NCBI RefSeq assembly: GCF_001913705.1
Contig: NZ_MKQD01000009.1
Coordinates: forward strand, 1-45,143
Origin: Thalassotalea sp. PP2-459
GTDB lineage: Bacteria > Pseudomonadota > Gammaproteobacteria > Enterobacterales > Alteromonadaceae
Reading direction: 5' to 3'
DNA length: 45,143 nt
The notes under the pieces were generated by a model. It saw only the letters and a program-made list of their open reading frames with translations, made no database searches and was not told where the DNA came from. Position numbers and translations under genes: made by a program. The first letter of the stretch is position 1, and each line of letters starts with the position of its first letter. Below, one piece after another: positions 1-7,928 of the stretch.

Positions 1-61
1 TAACCATAGAATGACTATGCAATAATCCAAGTGCCGCGATCAGAAGGCGTTTAATTTGAAC

Positions 62-92
62 AAAACTTAAACAGCAAAGATCAACACGCTCT
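62..92 (-). repeat. end of a dispersed miniature element (GAGCGTGTTGATCTTT family)
   Basis: These 31 bases are the exact reverse complement of 17808-17838. The core TGTTGATCTTT recurs in the terminal inverted repeats of the element at 10627-10802 and in those of 17959-18222. Here it is probably one end of an element whose other end lies left of the window. It stops about 24 bases before the first Pho-box-like heptamer of the next operon. Confidence 0.75.
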
Positions 93-115
93 AACTAACG
101 CGTAATGCCATAAAA

Positions 116-160
116 GCGTCATAAACAAGTAACAAAGGTGTCATTTTTCTTAACTATGTT
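116..160 (+). promoter_or_regulatory. candidate Pho box and -10 upstream of olsF
   Basis: Seen: heptamers GCGTCAT (116-122) and GTGTCAT (138-144) match the PhoB heptamer CTGTCAT at 5/7 and 6/7. They lie 22 bases apart, two 11-bp helical repeats, with a poor 3/7 heptamer between them. Ten bases after the last heptamer is TATGTT (155-160), a fair -10 at the spacing known for PhoB-activated promoters. A perfect 9-bp stem (165-173 with 180-188) would sit at the 5' end of the mRNA. Activation by phosphate starvation is inferred. Confidence 0.4.
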
Positions 161-211
161 AAGAACATTCCAATAAAGGTTGGAATGTGACACTTTTTGG
201 AGCTTTAAAAG

Positions 212-1933
212 ATGATCCGTGTTGATGATGTTGTCGAACAAAACTTACCTAAAATACAACAAACCCCTTGGTTAGCAAAGCCAGTCAAAGCGATTTTAAA
301 AAGCTTATTACACGAAAACAAATTTCAAGATTTTGAACAGAAGTACCCGCATATTTCAGGGTTTGATTTTGTCGAACAAGGATTATCACATTTAGGTGTC
401 AGTTATTCAGTGCGAGATAACGAGCGTGAGAATATTCCAAGAGATGGTCGCGTGGTCATCATTGCCAATCATCCTATTGGTTCTATTGATGGATTAACCT
501 TAATAAAACTCGTTGCTGATATTCGTCGTGATGTAAAAGTTGTGGTGAATAACATGTTAATGGCGCTTACACCATTACAGTCTTTGTTATTGCCCGTTAA
601 TAATATGGGAGGGCAAACGCCAAAACAAAACTTACAAGCCATTCAACAACACTTAGCCAATGACGGCGCGATTATCGTTTTTCCTGCGGGTGAGGTTTCA
701 CGTTTAAGCCCAAGTGGCGTGAAAGATGGTAAATGGCATAGTGGCTTCCTACGTTTTGCTCAGCAAGCTAAATCTCCCATCGTACCAGTATATATAGATG
801 CGAAAAATTCAGCGAAGTTTTACGGTTTATCAATGATGTATAAACCAGCATCTACGTTGTTGCTCGTAAACGAAATGTTTAACAAGCAGCAAGGTAACGT
901 TGCGATGCGTATTGGGCAACAAATTCCTTACGAAAGCTATCAATCAATAGCTGTAGACATAAAAACCAAAACCAAGCTGTTTAAACAGCACCTTTATCGC
1001 TTAAAGAAAAGTCGAGCAGGTATTTTTAAAACACAATCTGCTATCGCTCCACACGAAGATAGAAAAGCGCTCAAGCATGCAATAAAAGCTTGTGAATACC
1101 TCGGTCAAACGCAAGATGGAAAGTGCATTTATCTCCATCGCTACCAAGAGAATGATCCTATTATGCGGGAAATAGGTGTATTACGTGAACAGGCATTCCG
1201 TGCAGTGGGTGAAGGGTCTAATCTACGTCGTGATATTGATCATTTTGACAAGCACTATCTGCATTTAATTTTATGGGATGATGACGAATTGGAAATTGTT
1301 GGGGCATACCGGTTTGCAGATACAAACGACGTGATATCAACGCAAGGCTTAACGGGTTTATATAGCCACTCTTTGTTTGATTTTTGTGAAGAGATGACAC
1401 CTTACCTTGCACAAGGTTTAGAGCTTGGGCGGAGTTTTGTGCAGCCTAAATACTGGGGAAAACGCAGTTTAGATTATCTTTGGTTTGGTATTGGCGCGTT
1501 TATAAATAAATATCCTAAATATCGCTATTTATTTGGCCCAGTCACAATCAGCAATAGTATGCCGCAAGCAGCTAAAGAGCTCATGGTATATTTTTACCGT
1601 CTATACTTTGGTAGCGAGCAAAATATCGCAACGTCGCGATCACCTTTTACCCTTCAACAATCCGCTATTGAACAATTAACACAGCAATTTACCGGACAAG
1701 ATTATAAAGCGGATTTTACACGCTTAAAACATCTACTGGCGAATATGGGCACTGCGATCCCTACATTATACAAACAATATAGTGAACTTACTGAACGTGG
1801 TGGTGTGCAATTTCTTGATTTTGGTGTTGATGCTGAATTTGCCGACTGCATTGACGGTTTAGTGATGCTAGATTTAGCTAAGTTAAAAACTAAGAAACGA
1901 GAACGCTACCTTGGAAAAAAGCTAAAACAATAA
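212..1933 (+). CDS. olsF: bifunctional ornithine lipid synthase OlsF-like (PlsC + GNAT acyltransferase)
   Basis: This is a two-domain acyltransferase of 573 residues. The N-terminal half is a PlsC-type lysophospholipid acyltransferase with NHPIGSIDG (His87, Asp93) and FPAGEVS (157-163). The C-terminal half is an OlsB/hemolysin-like GNAT domain with the family pattern REQAFRAVGEG and EIVGAYRF. This order and length match OlsF, where the C-terminal part N-acylates ornithine with a 3-hydroxyacyl group and the N-terminal part adds the second acyl chain to give phosphorus-free ornithine lipid. TTGGAG precedes the ATG. It leads an apparent operon with a PAP2 phosphatase and a glycosyltransferase. 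The amino acid acceptor could differ from ornithine (for example glycine or lysine); the two-domain acyltransferase call is firm. Confidence 0.8.
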   Translation: MIRVDDVVEQNLPKIQQTPWLAKPVKAILKSLLHENKFQDFEQKYPHISGFDFVEQGLSHLGVSYSVRDNERENIPRDGRVVIIANHPIGSIDGLTLIKLVADIRRDVKVVVNNMLMALTPLQSLLLPVNNMGGQTPKQNLQAIQQHLANDGAIIVFPAGEVSRLSPSGVKDGKWHSGFLRFAQQAKSPIVPVYIDAKNSAKFYGLSMMYKPASTLLLVNEMFNKQQGNVAMRIGQQIPYESYQSIAVDIKTKTKLFKQHLYRLKKSRAGIFKTQSAIAPHEDRKALKHAIKACEYLGQTQDGKCIYLHRYQENDPIMREIGVLREQAFRAVGEGSNLRRDIDHFDKHYLHLILWDDDELEIVGAYRFADTNDVISTQGLTGLYSHSLFDFCEEMTPYLAQGLELGRSFVQPKYWGKRSLDYLWFGIGAFINKYPKYRYLFGPVTISNSMPQAAKELMVYFYRLYFGSEQNIATSRSPFTLQQSAIEQLTQQFTGQDYKADFTRLKHLLANMGTAIPTLYKQYSELTERGGVQFLDFGVDAEFADCIDGLVMLDLAKLKTKKRERYLGKKLKQ

Positions 1934-1951
1934 TTATATTAACGTGCAATT

Positions 1952-1969
1952 TTGTCATCTTTCGGTCAT
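1952..1969 (+). promoter_or_regulatory. Pho-box-like direct repeat between olsF and the PAP2 gene
   Basis: TTGTCAT and CGGTCAT, each 6/7 to CTGTCAT, are separated by exactly four bases (11-bp phase). They lie in the 60-base gap before the PAP2 gene. The expected -10 position (from 1980) reads TAAGGT, a poor -10 that also overlaps the likely ribosome binding site. The motif is well formed, but a working internal promoter is doubtful. Confidence 0.35.
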
Positions 1970-1993
1970 ATATTCACGATAAGGTAGAGCATT

Positions 1994-2509
1994 ATGACAG
2001 TACTTGAAGCGCTATATCAGGTAGATTTACGGGTACTTCTATGGTGCAGGAAATCGCGTTATTACCCGCAATTTATCGCCTTTGTTCGGAGCCTGTCAAA
2101 AACAGGTGATGGCTATATGCAAGGCTTATTTCCCTTGGTTTACTGGGGATATAACCCTGATTCCGGACAAACATTTCTTTTACTTGCATGCCTTACTTTT
2201 GCTTTTGAACGACCTATATATTTTTTACTAAAAAACATACTTAAAAGACGAAGACCACCAGAGGTGGTGCCTGACTTTTTTTCTCTGGTAAAAGCCGCGG
2301 ACCAATTTAGTTTTCCGTCTGGACACACTATGGCAGCCTTTGCGTTAGCAGGACTTGCAACTATTCACATTGGCAGTGCTGCTTTTCCACTTTATCTTTG
2401 GGCTACTTGCATTGGTATATCTCGTGTAGTGCTAGGAGTACACTTTCCTTCTGATATCATTGCTGGAGCATTACTTGGTAGCCTAATTGTGATAGGAGTT
2501 GTGCTTTAA
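1994..2509 (+). CDS. PAP2-family membrane phosphatase
   Basis: This 171-residue membrane protein carries all three phosphatidic acid phosphatase type 2 motifs: K80-X6-R87-P88, PSGH at 108-111 and SR143-X5-H150-X3-D154. The signature residues for acid phosphatase chemistry are therefore intact, with the active site expected on the periplasmic side. Family members dephosphorylate phosphatidic acid, phosphatidylglycerophosphate, undecaprenyl diphosphate or lipid A. Its stop overlaps the next gene's start by one base (TAATG), so the two are translationally coupled. Between an ornithine-lipid synthase and a glycosyltransferase, release of diacylglycerol as a glycolipid acceptor is a reasonable inference. 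Undecaprenyl-PP phosphatase remains an alternative. Confidence 0.85.
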   Translation: MTVLEALYQVDLRVLLWCRKSRYYPQFIAFVRSLSKTGDGYMQGLFPLVYWGYNPDSGQTFLLLACLTFAFERPIYFLLKNILKRRRPPEVVPDFFSLVKAADQFSFPSGHTMAAFALAGLATIHIGSAAFPLYLWATCIGISRVVLGVHFPSDIIAGALLGSLIVIGVVL

Positions 2510-3531
2510 TGAAAATCCTTTACGGTATTCAAGCGACAGGCAATGGCCATATTTCACGGTCTCGTGTGATGGCTAAGTACTTTAACGAACGTAATATAGA
2601 TGTGACGTATTTATTATCAGGGCGTGAGAAAGAAAAACTATTTGATATGGAAGTGTTTGGTGACTTTCTTTATCGGAGGGGCCTGACATTCGTTACCCAT
2701 CAAGGAAAAATAGATCATTGGCGAACGATAAAAACCAATAATATTATTGAATTTGTTAATGATATTCGCACACTTGATGTAAAGCAGTACGATTTAGTGA
2801 TCACTGATTTTGAACCTATCACCGCCTGGGCTGCTAAATTATCTGGTGTAAAATCATTAGCGATTGGCCATCAATATGCCTTTGGTGAAAACACTCCGAT
2901 TACGGGTGGTAATGTATTAGCAAGTGGTATTTTAAAGTACTTTGCACCAGCAAAACAGTCGATAGGGCTACATTGGGCTCGTTACAATAATAACGTATTG
3001 CCGCCTATTATTGATGTTAGGTTAACACGTTCGGCACAAAAAGGGCCGGTATTAGTGTATTTACCGTTTGAAGATCAACAAACGGTTCTGAAAATGTTAA
3101 ACAGCGTTACAGCGTACCAGTTCGTTCAATACTCTCAAGAGTTAACAGATGGTGAACAAGCAAATGTGCAAACGCGAACAACGAGTTATCAAGGGTTCAA
3201 AGAAGATTTAAAGCGTGCAAGTGCAGTCATTTGTAATAGCGGCTTTGAATTAAATAGCGAATGTATTCATTTAGGCATTCCTATTCTTACTAAACCCATC
3301 GCTGGACAAATGGAGCAAGAATCGAATGCGCTGGCATTAGAACAGCTTGGTTATGGTAAAGCGGTTAGTGCGCTTTCGAGTACAGTCGTTGAACAGTGGT
3401 TGGTGAATTTACCAACACAAACACGAACTATTTTTCCAGATGTTGCTCAATTAATTGTCAATTGGTTATCGCAAGACAATGCGAACCACACTATTGATGA
3501 CTTTACTGCTCAAGTATGGAAGCAGCATTAA
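2509..3531 (+). CDS. MJ1255/VC2487-family glycosyltransferase (GT-B, MurG-like)
   Basis: A 340-residue GT-B type glycosyltransferase. The N-terminus has the GxGH loop typical of MurG-like enzymes (QATGNGHISRSR), and the C-terminal half has the nucleotide-sugar-binding pattern with NSGFELNSE and the KPIAGQMEQ segment. It resembles the group named after MJ1255 and VC2487, whose substrate is not established to my knowledge. No signal peptide or clear membrane helix is seen, so it probably acts at the inner membrane surface. Coupling to the PAP2 gene suggests a lipid acceptor such as diacylglycerol, which would make it part of a phosphorus-free lipid pathway. That substrate is inference. Confidence 0.75.
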   Translation: MKILYGIQATGNGHISRSRVMAKYFNERNIDVTYLLSGREKEKLFDMEVFGDFLYRRGLTFVTHQGKIDHWRTIKTNNIIEFVNDIRTLDVKQYDLVITDFEPITAWAAKLSGVKSLAIGHQYAFGENTPITGGNVLASGILKYFAPAKQSIGLHWARYNNNVLPPIIDVRLTRSAQKGPVLVYLPFEDQQTVLKMLNSVTAYQFVQYSQELTDGEQANVQTRTTSYQGFKEDLKRASAVICNSGFELNSECIHLGIPILTKPIAGQMEQESNALALEQLGYGKAVSALSSTVVEQWLVNLPTQTRTIFPDVAQLIVNWLSQDNANHTIDDFTAQVWKQH

Positions 3532-3637
3532 GCGTTAATACACTAACGTGCATTACTGTCTTCGGTAGACTCTTTCACTTTATCTTCGTTGAATGAAACA
3601 TTTATTTACAGCTTATTTGAGCGTAAAATTTGTGTTT

Positions 3638-3663
3638 TGGTGTACTGGTGATGTATAACACTA
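3638..3663. promoter_or_regulatory. imperfect inverted repeat, candidate operator of the GntR regulator
   Basis: TGGTGT (3638-3643) and ACACTA (3658-3663) form an imperfect palindrome 36-61 bases before the GntR start. It covers a possible -10, TATAAC (3654-3659). YtrA-type regulators commonly repress their own operons through GTGTA...TACAC-like sites. The match is partial. Confidence 0.35.
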
Positions 3664-3698
3664 ATTATTCGCTAATCACTATTCATGGATAAAACACG

Positions 3699-4058
3699 AT
3701 GACAACTCAATGGCAGGCTGATAAGCCTATCTATTTGCAGTTATATCAGCAAGTAGTTGGACGAATTCTTGATGGATATATTCAAGAAGGGGAAGCACTT
3801 CCTTCTGTGAGAAAGGTAGCTGCACAGTATCAAGTTAATCCAATGACCATTTCAAAGGCATATCAAATGTTGCAGGATGAAAACATTGTTGAGAAACAAC
3901 GAGGTAAAGGGCTTTATGTTAAAGCTGGCGCTCAAGAAACCATGCTTGTACGGGAACGTGAAGTGTTTTTACAAGAGCAATGGCCTGAGATATTACAACA
4001 AATAAAACGATTAAAACTTAAACCCGAATCATTGTTAACCACGGGGGACTCACTATGA
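3699..4058 (+). CDS. GntR-family transcriptional regulator, YtrA type
   Basis: A short 119-residue GntR regulator: an N-terminal winged helix (about residues 10-75, with LPSVRKVAAQYQVNPMTISK as the recognition region) and only a brief helical tail instead of a ligand-binding domain. That is the YtrA subfamily architecture. Such proteins repress the ABC transporter operon they belong to and respond to cell-envelope-active compounds in some firmicutes. It overlaps the ATPase start by four bases (ATGA), supporting one transcript of three genes. An imperfect palindrome upstream could be its operator. Confidence 0.88.
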   Translation: MTTQWQADKPIYLQLYQQVVGRILDGYIQEGEALPSVRKVAAQYQVNPMTISKAYQMLQDENIVEKQRGKGLYVKAGAQETMLVREREVFLQEQWPEILQQIKRLKLKPESLLTTGDSL

Positions 4059-4912
4059 GTGCGGTAGTGTCACTAAAACAAGTATCAAAGTGTTATAAAA
4101 AGACGAAAGTTGTTGATAATGTAGATTTAACTGTTGAAAAAGGACAGATCCTCGGTTTAGTTGGGCCTAATGGAGCAGGTAAAACTACCTGCTTACAAGC
4201 AATGTTGGGGCTAATTTCTTACCAAGGAGAAATTGACATTCTCGGTTTCGAACCCAGAAAGAACCGCGCGAAAATGCTAGAAAATGTCGCTTATATTGCT
4301 GATGTAGCAGTGCTGCCAAAATGGTTAACTGCAGCACAAGCAATTAAATATATGGCGGGGGTTCATCCAAGGTTTAATGCAGATAAAGCGCGTACTTTTT
4401 TATCTAAAACAAATATTAATGAGTCAAGCAAAGTAGGTACATTGTCTAAAGGCATGATAACGCAACTACATTTGGCATTGATTTTAGCGTTAGATGTATC
4501 GGTGCTTATCTTAGATGAGCCAACTCTCGGTCTAGACATTTTAACGAGACGCCAATTTTATAGTCACTTACTCGAAGACTTTTACTCCGAAGAGAAAGCG
4601 ATTGTCGTGACAACACACCAAATAGAAGAAATTGAGCACATTTTAACGGATGTTGCTTTTATTCAAGATGGCAACATTATTATTGCAGAAAGTGTTGAAC
4701 AGATTAAAGACAGGTTTAAGCTTGTTGCTGTTTCTGATGAATGCCAAGAGCTGGCATCTTCTATGTTGCCGTTATGTACGAATCGTTTAATGGGGATCAC
4801 AACCATGTTATTTGATCAGCACTCACGGGAACAGCTGGAAGCAGTTGGAAAAGTATCATCGCCAAGCTTAGCGGATATTTTTGTAGGCGTAATGGCCAAG
4901 GAGGTGTACTAA
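4055..4912 (+). CDS. ABC transporter ATP-binding protein
   Basis: A 285-residue ABC ATPase with Walker A GPNGAGKTT (37-45), signature LSKGM (130-134), Walker B LILDEP (151-156) and an H-loop histidine in TTHQIEE. The signature is LSKGM rather than LSGGQ, common in the YtrB/BcrA branch of ABC-2 exporters. It should pair with the membrane protein encoded immediately after it, whose ATG overlaps its stop by one base. The substrate is unknown; antimicrobial peptide or envelope-stress compounds are typical for YtrA-regulated systems. Confidence 0.9.
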   Translation: MSAVVSLKQVSKCYKKTKVVDNVDLTVEKGQILGLVGPNGAGKTTCLQAMLGLISYQGEIDILGFEPRKNRAKMLENVAYIADVAVLPKWLTAAQAIKYMAGVHPRFNADKARTFLSKTNINESSKVGTLSKGMITQLHLALILALDVSVLILDEPTLGLDILTRRQFYSHLLEDFYSEEKAIVVTTHQIEEIEHILTDVAFIQDGNIIIAESVEQIKDRFKLVAVSDECQELASSMLPLCTNRLMGITTMLFDQHSREQLEAVGKVSSPSLADIFVGVMAKEVY

Positions 4913-5802
4913 TGAACATGCACTCTTTACAAATGAATATACAAAAAGAATTATGGGAATATAAAAGAATATTTGTATGGTTGCCGGTAATTCTAGCTTC
5001 GCTAATAGTATTGATACCAGTGCTTAATTATATTCTCGGAGACGGCTTACCAATTAACTGGCAGCAACAGCTGAACAGAATTAGCCAACAGCAAGATAAC
5101 ATGTTGTTTTCGCAAATAGTGTTTGGTTTTATTTCTGCATTATTTGCTCCTTTTATGATTGTTGCGTTTATTGTGCAACTTTATTATTTCACCGCATGTT
5201 TTTTCGATGAAAGACGAGATTTATCTATCGTTTTTTGGCGTTCATTGCCAGTACCAGACAGCCAAACCGTCGGTGTTAAATTGCTTGTTGGTGCGATTAT
5301 TTTACCTGCCATTTTTATGTTAGCAGCAACGATAGTGTTATTGTTATTTGTGTTAGTAGCATTGATTGTATGTACGGTCTTATCTGTTAGTCAAGATATT
5401 GATATATGGGGCTTATGGTTTTCAGGTGAATGGCTCAGTAATTTTCTTATTACTTGGAGCAGTTTGTTACCGCTTAGCCTGTGGTTGTTACCTGTTTATA
5501 CTTGGTTAATGTTGACGTCTATATATGCTAAAAAAGCCCCCTTTTTATTGGCGATTTTACCCGTTACTATTTTAGTGATCGTTGAAGCAATTATTGTTGA
5601 ATATTTCAATTTAGCTTCACCGTATTTTACTGTGATGCTTGTCAATTATTTTGACTTTTCTAACGCTATAACCGGTCAATATACATCCATCTCAGCTGTT
5701 CCGATTAACGCAATAATGAGTAAGGTAACTGTGGGAACATTTGTGTTAGGCGGAAGCTTTATTTATGCCACTTATTGGTTGAGGGTAAATAGAGGCCAAT
5801 AA
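4912..5802 (+). CDS. ABC-2 type transporter permease
   Basis: A 296-residue hydrophobic protein with about six membrane segments: near residues 22-45, 65-90, 118-150, 175-200, 208-230 and a last one close to the C-terminus. A short hydrophilic FFDERRDLSIVFWRSLP stretch lies after the second, a pattern seen in ABC-2 permeases. It is the membrane partner of the preceding ATPase. A 13-bp stem terminator follows 22 bases after the stop, closing the operon. Confidence 0.85.
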   Translation: MNMHSLQMNIQKELWEYKRIFVWLPVILASLIVLIPVLNYILGDGLPINWQQQLNRISQQQDNMLFSQIVFGFISALFAPFMIVAFIVQLYYFTACFFDERRDLSIVFWRSLPVPDSQTVGVKLLVGAIILPAIFMLAATIVLLLFVLVALIVCTVLSVSQDIDIWGLWFSGEWLSNFLITWSSLLPLSLWLLPVYTWLMLTSIYAKKAPFLLAILPVTILVIVEAIIVEYFNLASPYFTVMLVNYFDFSNAITGQYTSISAVPINAIMSKVTVGTFVLGGSFIYATYWLRVNRGQ

Positions 5803-5824
5803 GTCACAAATATGTGTAAACCTC

Positions 5825-5871
5825 TTAGTAGTGACAACGTCGTAAAGTTTATTGTCACTACTAAATTTTTT
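5825..5871 (+). terminator. intrinsic terminator of the GntR-ABC operon
   Basis: A perfect 13-bp stem (5825-5837 with 5852-5864, arm TTAGTAGTGACAA) with a 14-base loop is followed by a T6 run (5866-5871). The minus strand lacks a U tract, so it serves the plus-strand operon. Confidence 0.9.
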
Positions 5872-5884
5872 ATGAAAAAGGCAC

Positions 5885-6175
5885 TTAAAAGTTACTGCAA
5901 TTCGTGCCATTACCTTTGCGTGATGCCCCTAAAATTTTATTCTGCCTATCGATCATAAAAGTTAAAGAACAATAATTAGCTGCTTTATGTAATGCTGTTG
6001 CGCCATCATATTCAATGACTTTATTGCCATCTTCGAGTTTTAGGAATGTTTGAGGTGTGCCATATTCTTCAATTAATGTACCGAGTGATTCTCCGTGCCA
6101 ATGTGACACATCTCCGTTTGATGCACATGAAGCAACGAATATCATGAAAAAACTACTTACTACTCTATTTTTCAT
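5885..6175 (-). CDS. small putative lipoprotein
   Basis: A 96-residue protein from the ATG at 6175, preceded by AAGAG at seven bases. An upstream in-frame GTG at 6199 would add eight residues before the signal peptide and is less likely. The N-terminus MKNRVVSSFFMIFVASC is a lipoprotein signal with an acceptable lipobox ending at the cysteine. The mature part has SLGTLIEEYGTPQTF and two further cysteines that could pair. The GTPQ segment resembles SmpA/OmlA-like small lipoproteins only weakly. It is convergent with the ABC operon. Function unknown. Confidence 0.65.
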   Translation of the reverse strand: MKNRVVSSFFMIFVASCASNGDVSHWHGESLGTLIEEYGTPQTFLKLEDGNKVIEYDGATALHKAANYCSLTFMIDRQNKILGASRKGNGTNCSNF

Positions 6176-6517
6176 TGTATTACTCTTGATATTAGCCACT
6201 AAAGGATTTGATTATAAAATAAACAAGTACGACTTGTAAATTATATGTATGAATATTTCATAGTGTGTATGGTTCGAAATGTTCACTTTACTGAACATAA
6301 TTAAAATCGCGTTTAGCTGAATACAAAGGGCAGGTTTTTTGTCATTTATACGTCGTTATTGCTATTTCATGTGGAATAACCACCTATTAATCGCAATGCC
6401 TTGTCTAAATACCAATAAACTGCTGTAAAAATACATGCGAAAGTAGACTTTGTTTCTGAGGGAAGCACAGCGATTAATACATATTAACCGCTGTTTTCTG
6501 CGGGTGATGATTTTTTG
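6176..6517. other. intergenic region with a dispersed repeat
   Basis: A gap without a convincing gene between two minus-strand genes. Bases 6307-6433 are a degenerate copy of the repeat at 18071-18198, listed separately. An open frame of about 60 codons on the plus strand (6057-6239) overlaps the lipoprotein and has no ribosome binding site. I see no clear terminator for the upstream membrane fusion gene. Confidence 0.6.
6307..6433 (+). repeat. dispersed ~127-bp repeat, copy 1
   Basis: About 90% identical by eye to 18071-18198, starting at GCGTTTAGCTGAA and ending near ATAAACTGCTG. It contains the shared segments TTTTTTGTCATTTATACG and ATTAATCGCAATGCCTTG. This copy lacks the terminal AGGGTCTGTTGA inverted repeats present around the other copy, so it is a fragment or a shorter family member. 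Confidence 0.85.
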
Positions 6518-7249
6518 TTATTTAACAAACATCCAGATACCAGCACTGATCATAAATAGGTTTTCAGTGAGAGAAATAAAACCTAGTGGTACGTTACTAT
6601 CTCCACCGACACATGCGCATTTTAATTCACGTTTATCAATATACACTGCTTTTATAACTGAAATTGCACCAATACCACCAATCAATAATGAAAAAGGCGC
6701 AACGCTATAAGCGGGTAAACCAGCAATCATTCCAATACCAACATAGGCCTCTATAAAGGGATAAGCATAGGCATATCTCACTACTTTCATGCCAACAAGA
6801 TCATAAGTAATAAATGAATTAGTAAAACTAAATAAATCTTGCAGTTTTTGTATTGCCAAAGCCGACATGGTTAATGCCACAAATAATTCAAGGGTGTATA
6901 TTGATATCAAGCTAAATCCAGCTGAGAAACTAAACGCTAAACTTAATAATAAGGTGATGGAAAAAATCGCAATTACCGGTGTATAACTGGTACCCTGTTG
7001 ATCTGCTTGTGCTTTATTAAAATAACTGCGCAATTCATCATATCCCCCTATGCGTGTATTTTGAATGAAAGTTTGTGGGGTGGTGTCTACGCTATGTTGC
7101 TTTTTAAATGAGTCTGTTTGTTCTCGAGACGTTAATAAATGGTCTGCAACGTTATATCCTTCTCGCTCTAATAAATCTTTTGATTTTAAACCAAATGGAC
7201 ATATGTGCTCTTCGGTAGCCATTCTAAAAAGTTGTGCAGACTTACTCAC
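6518..7249 (-). CDS. glutaredoxin-like / MauE-DoxX-like membrane fusion protein
   Basis: I chose the GTG at 7249 because AAGGAG lies six bases before it; the upstream ATG at 7273 has no such site. The protein is then 243 residues. Residues 1-80 form a glutaredoxin-like domain with CPFG (17-20), the cis-proline TTPQTF (55-60) and IGGYDEL. The second cysteine of the usual CPxC is glycine, so it is a monothiol type. The rest has four to five membrane helices with a conserved KCACVGG...PLGFISLTEN segment near the C-terminus, as in MauE/DoxX-like proteins of thiol redox systems. It probably moves reducing equivalents at the inner membrane; partner and substrate are unknown. Confidence 0.7.
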   Translation of the reverse strand: MSKSAQLFRMATEEHICPFGLKSKDLLEREGYNVADHLLTSREQTDSFKKQHSVDTTPQTFIQNTRIGGYDELRSYFNKAQADQQGTSYTPVIAIFSITLLLSLAFSFSAGFSLISIYTLELFVALTMSALAIQKLQDLFSFTNSFITYDLVGMKVVRYAYAYPFIEAYVGIGMIAGLPAYSVAPFSLLIGGIGAISVIKAVYIDKRELKCACVGGDSNVPLGFISLTENLFMISAGIWMFVK

Positions 7250-7474
7250 TATACGCTCCTTATTTACTAGCATGTAACAGAAATAAATAGACTTTGCTCT
7301 TGAGTATGGCTAATAATTACTATTCGTAAAGCCGTTGTACTGGAATAGCTTGTAAAAAGTGAAGATGATAATAGAGCATGTGGACGCTTGATAAAAGCTG
7401 ACGTGGTCCTAATTCATAGGCATTCAGTGATAATATTACAGTTGAAGGTTTGCATGTCTGTTACGTTAATCGTG

Positions 7475-7669
7475 TTAATTGGTTAAAAAGTCGCGATAAT
7501 TTTTAACACCAAAATATCGAATAGACTTTTTAACCTTTACTTGCTTCGCAATGAGTAAATCACCACAGTAAATTTTAACCACTTGCTTATCACCATTACT
7601 GTCTGTGTCGTATTGGTGTTGAGTATTAAGCCTGAGGTTATCAAACTCAGTTTTCATGATTAATTTCAT
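7475..7669 (-). CDS. small hypothetical protein
   Basis: A 64-residue basic protein, last of three co-directional genes and starting five bases after the previous stop. Its start has no obvious ribosome binding site, so it may depend on translational coupling. A second ATG four codons in is an alternative. No family recognised; IYCGDLLIAKQVKVKKSIRYFG is the only distinctive stretch. Confidence 0.45.
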   Translation of the reverse strand: MKLIMKTEFDNLRLNTQHQYDTDSNGDKQVVKIYCGDLLIAKQVKVKKSIRYFGVKNYRDFLTN

Positions 7670-7674
7670 GGTTG

Positions 7675-7917
7675 TTACAGTTTTTCTATTTCTTGACTAA
7701 CTTGGTAGCCCTGATCAGTCACGATCTTTTCTAGAACTTGTACACGTTCTTCCAAGGATAACACTTGCTTTTTTAACGAAATATTTTGCTCATGCGCTTT
7801 ATTATTACTATTTAGCGTACGTTCTTTAAAGGCTATATGCTTTTTATACATATCATACAGTACGCTAAAGCCCACAGATATAAGTACAATAAGCACAACC
7901 ATTGTAGTACCTGTCAT
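7675..7917 (-). CDS. small single-pass membrane protein, PspB-like architecture
   Basis: An 80-residue protein with a good AAGGAG seven bases before its ATG, which supports a real gene. It has one membrane helix (about 4-22) and a heptad-rich helix ending in LEERVQVLEKIVTDQGYQV. Size, topology and the RVQVLEKI-type ending resemble phage shock protein B, which regulates the Psp envelope stress response through PspA/PspC. No pspA or pspC lies nearby, so the likeness may only be architectural. It follows the MTHFR-like gene by 11 bases. Confidence 0.6.
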   Translation of the reverse strand: MTGTTMVVLIVLISVGFSVLYDMYKKHIAFKERTLNSNNKAHEQNISLKKQVLSLEERVQVLEKIVTDQGYQVSQEIEKL

Positions 7918-7928
7918 ATTAACTCTCC

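Noticed and set aside
6057-6239. 60-codon plus-strand frame
   Set aside because: It overlaps the small lipoprotein gene almost wholly, has no ribosome binding site and no recognisable features.
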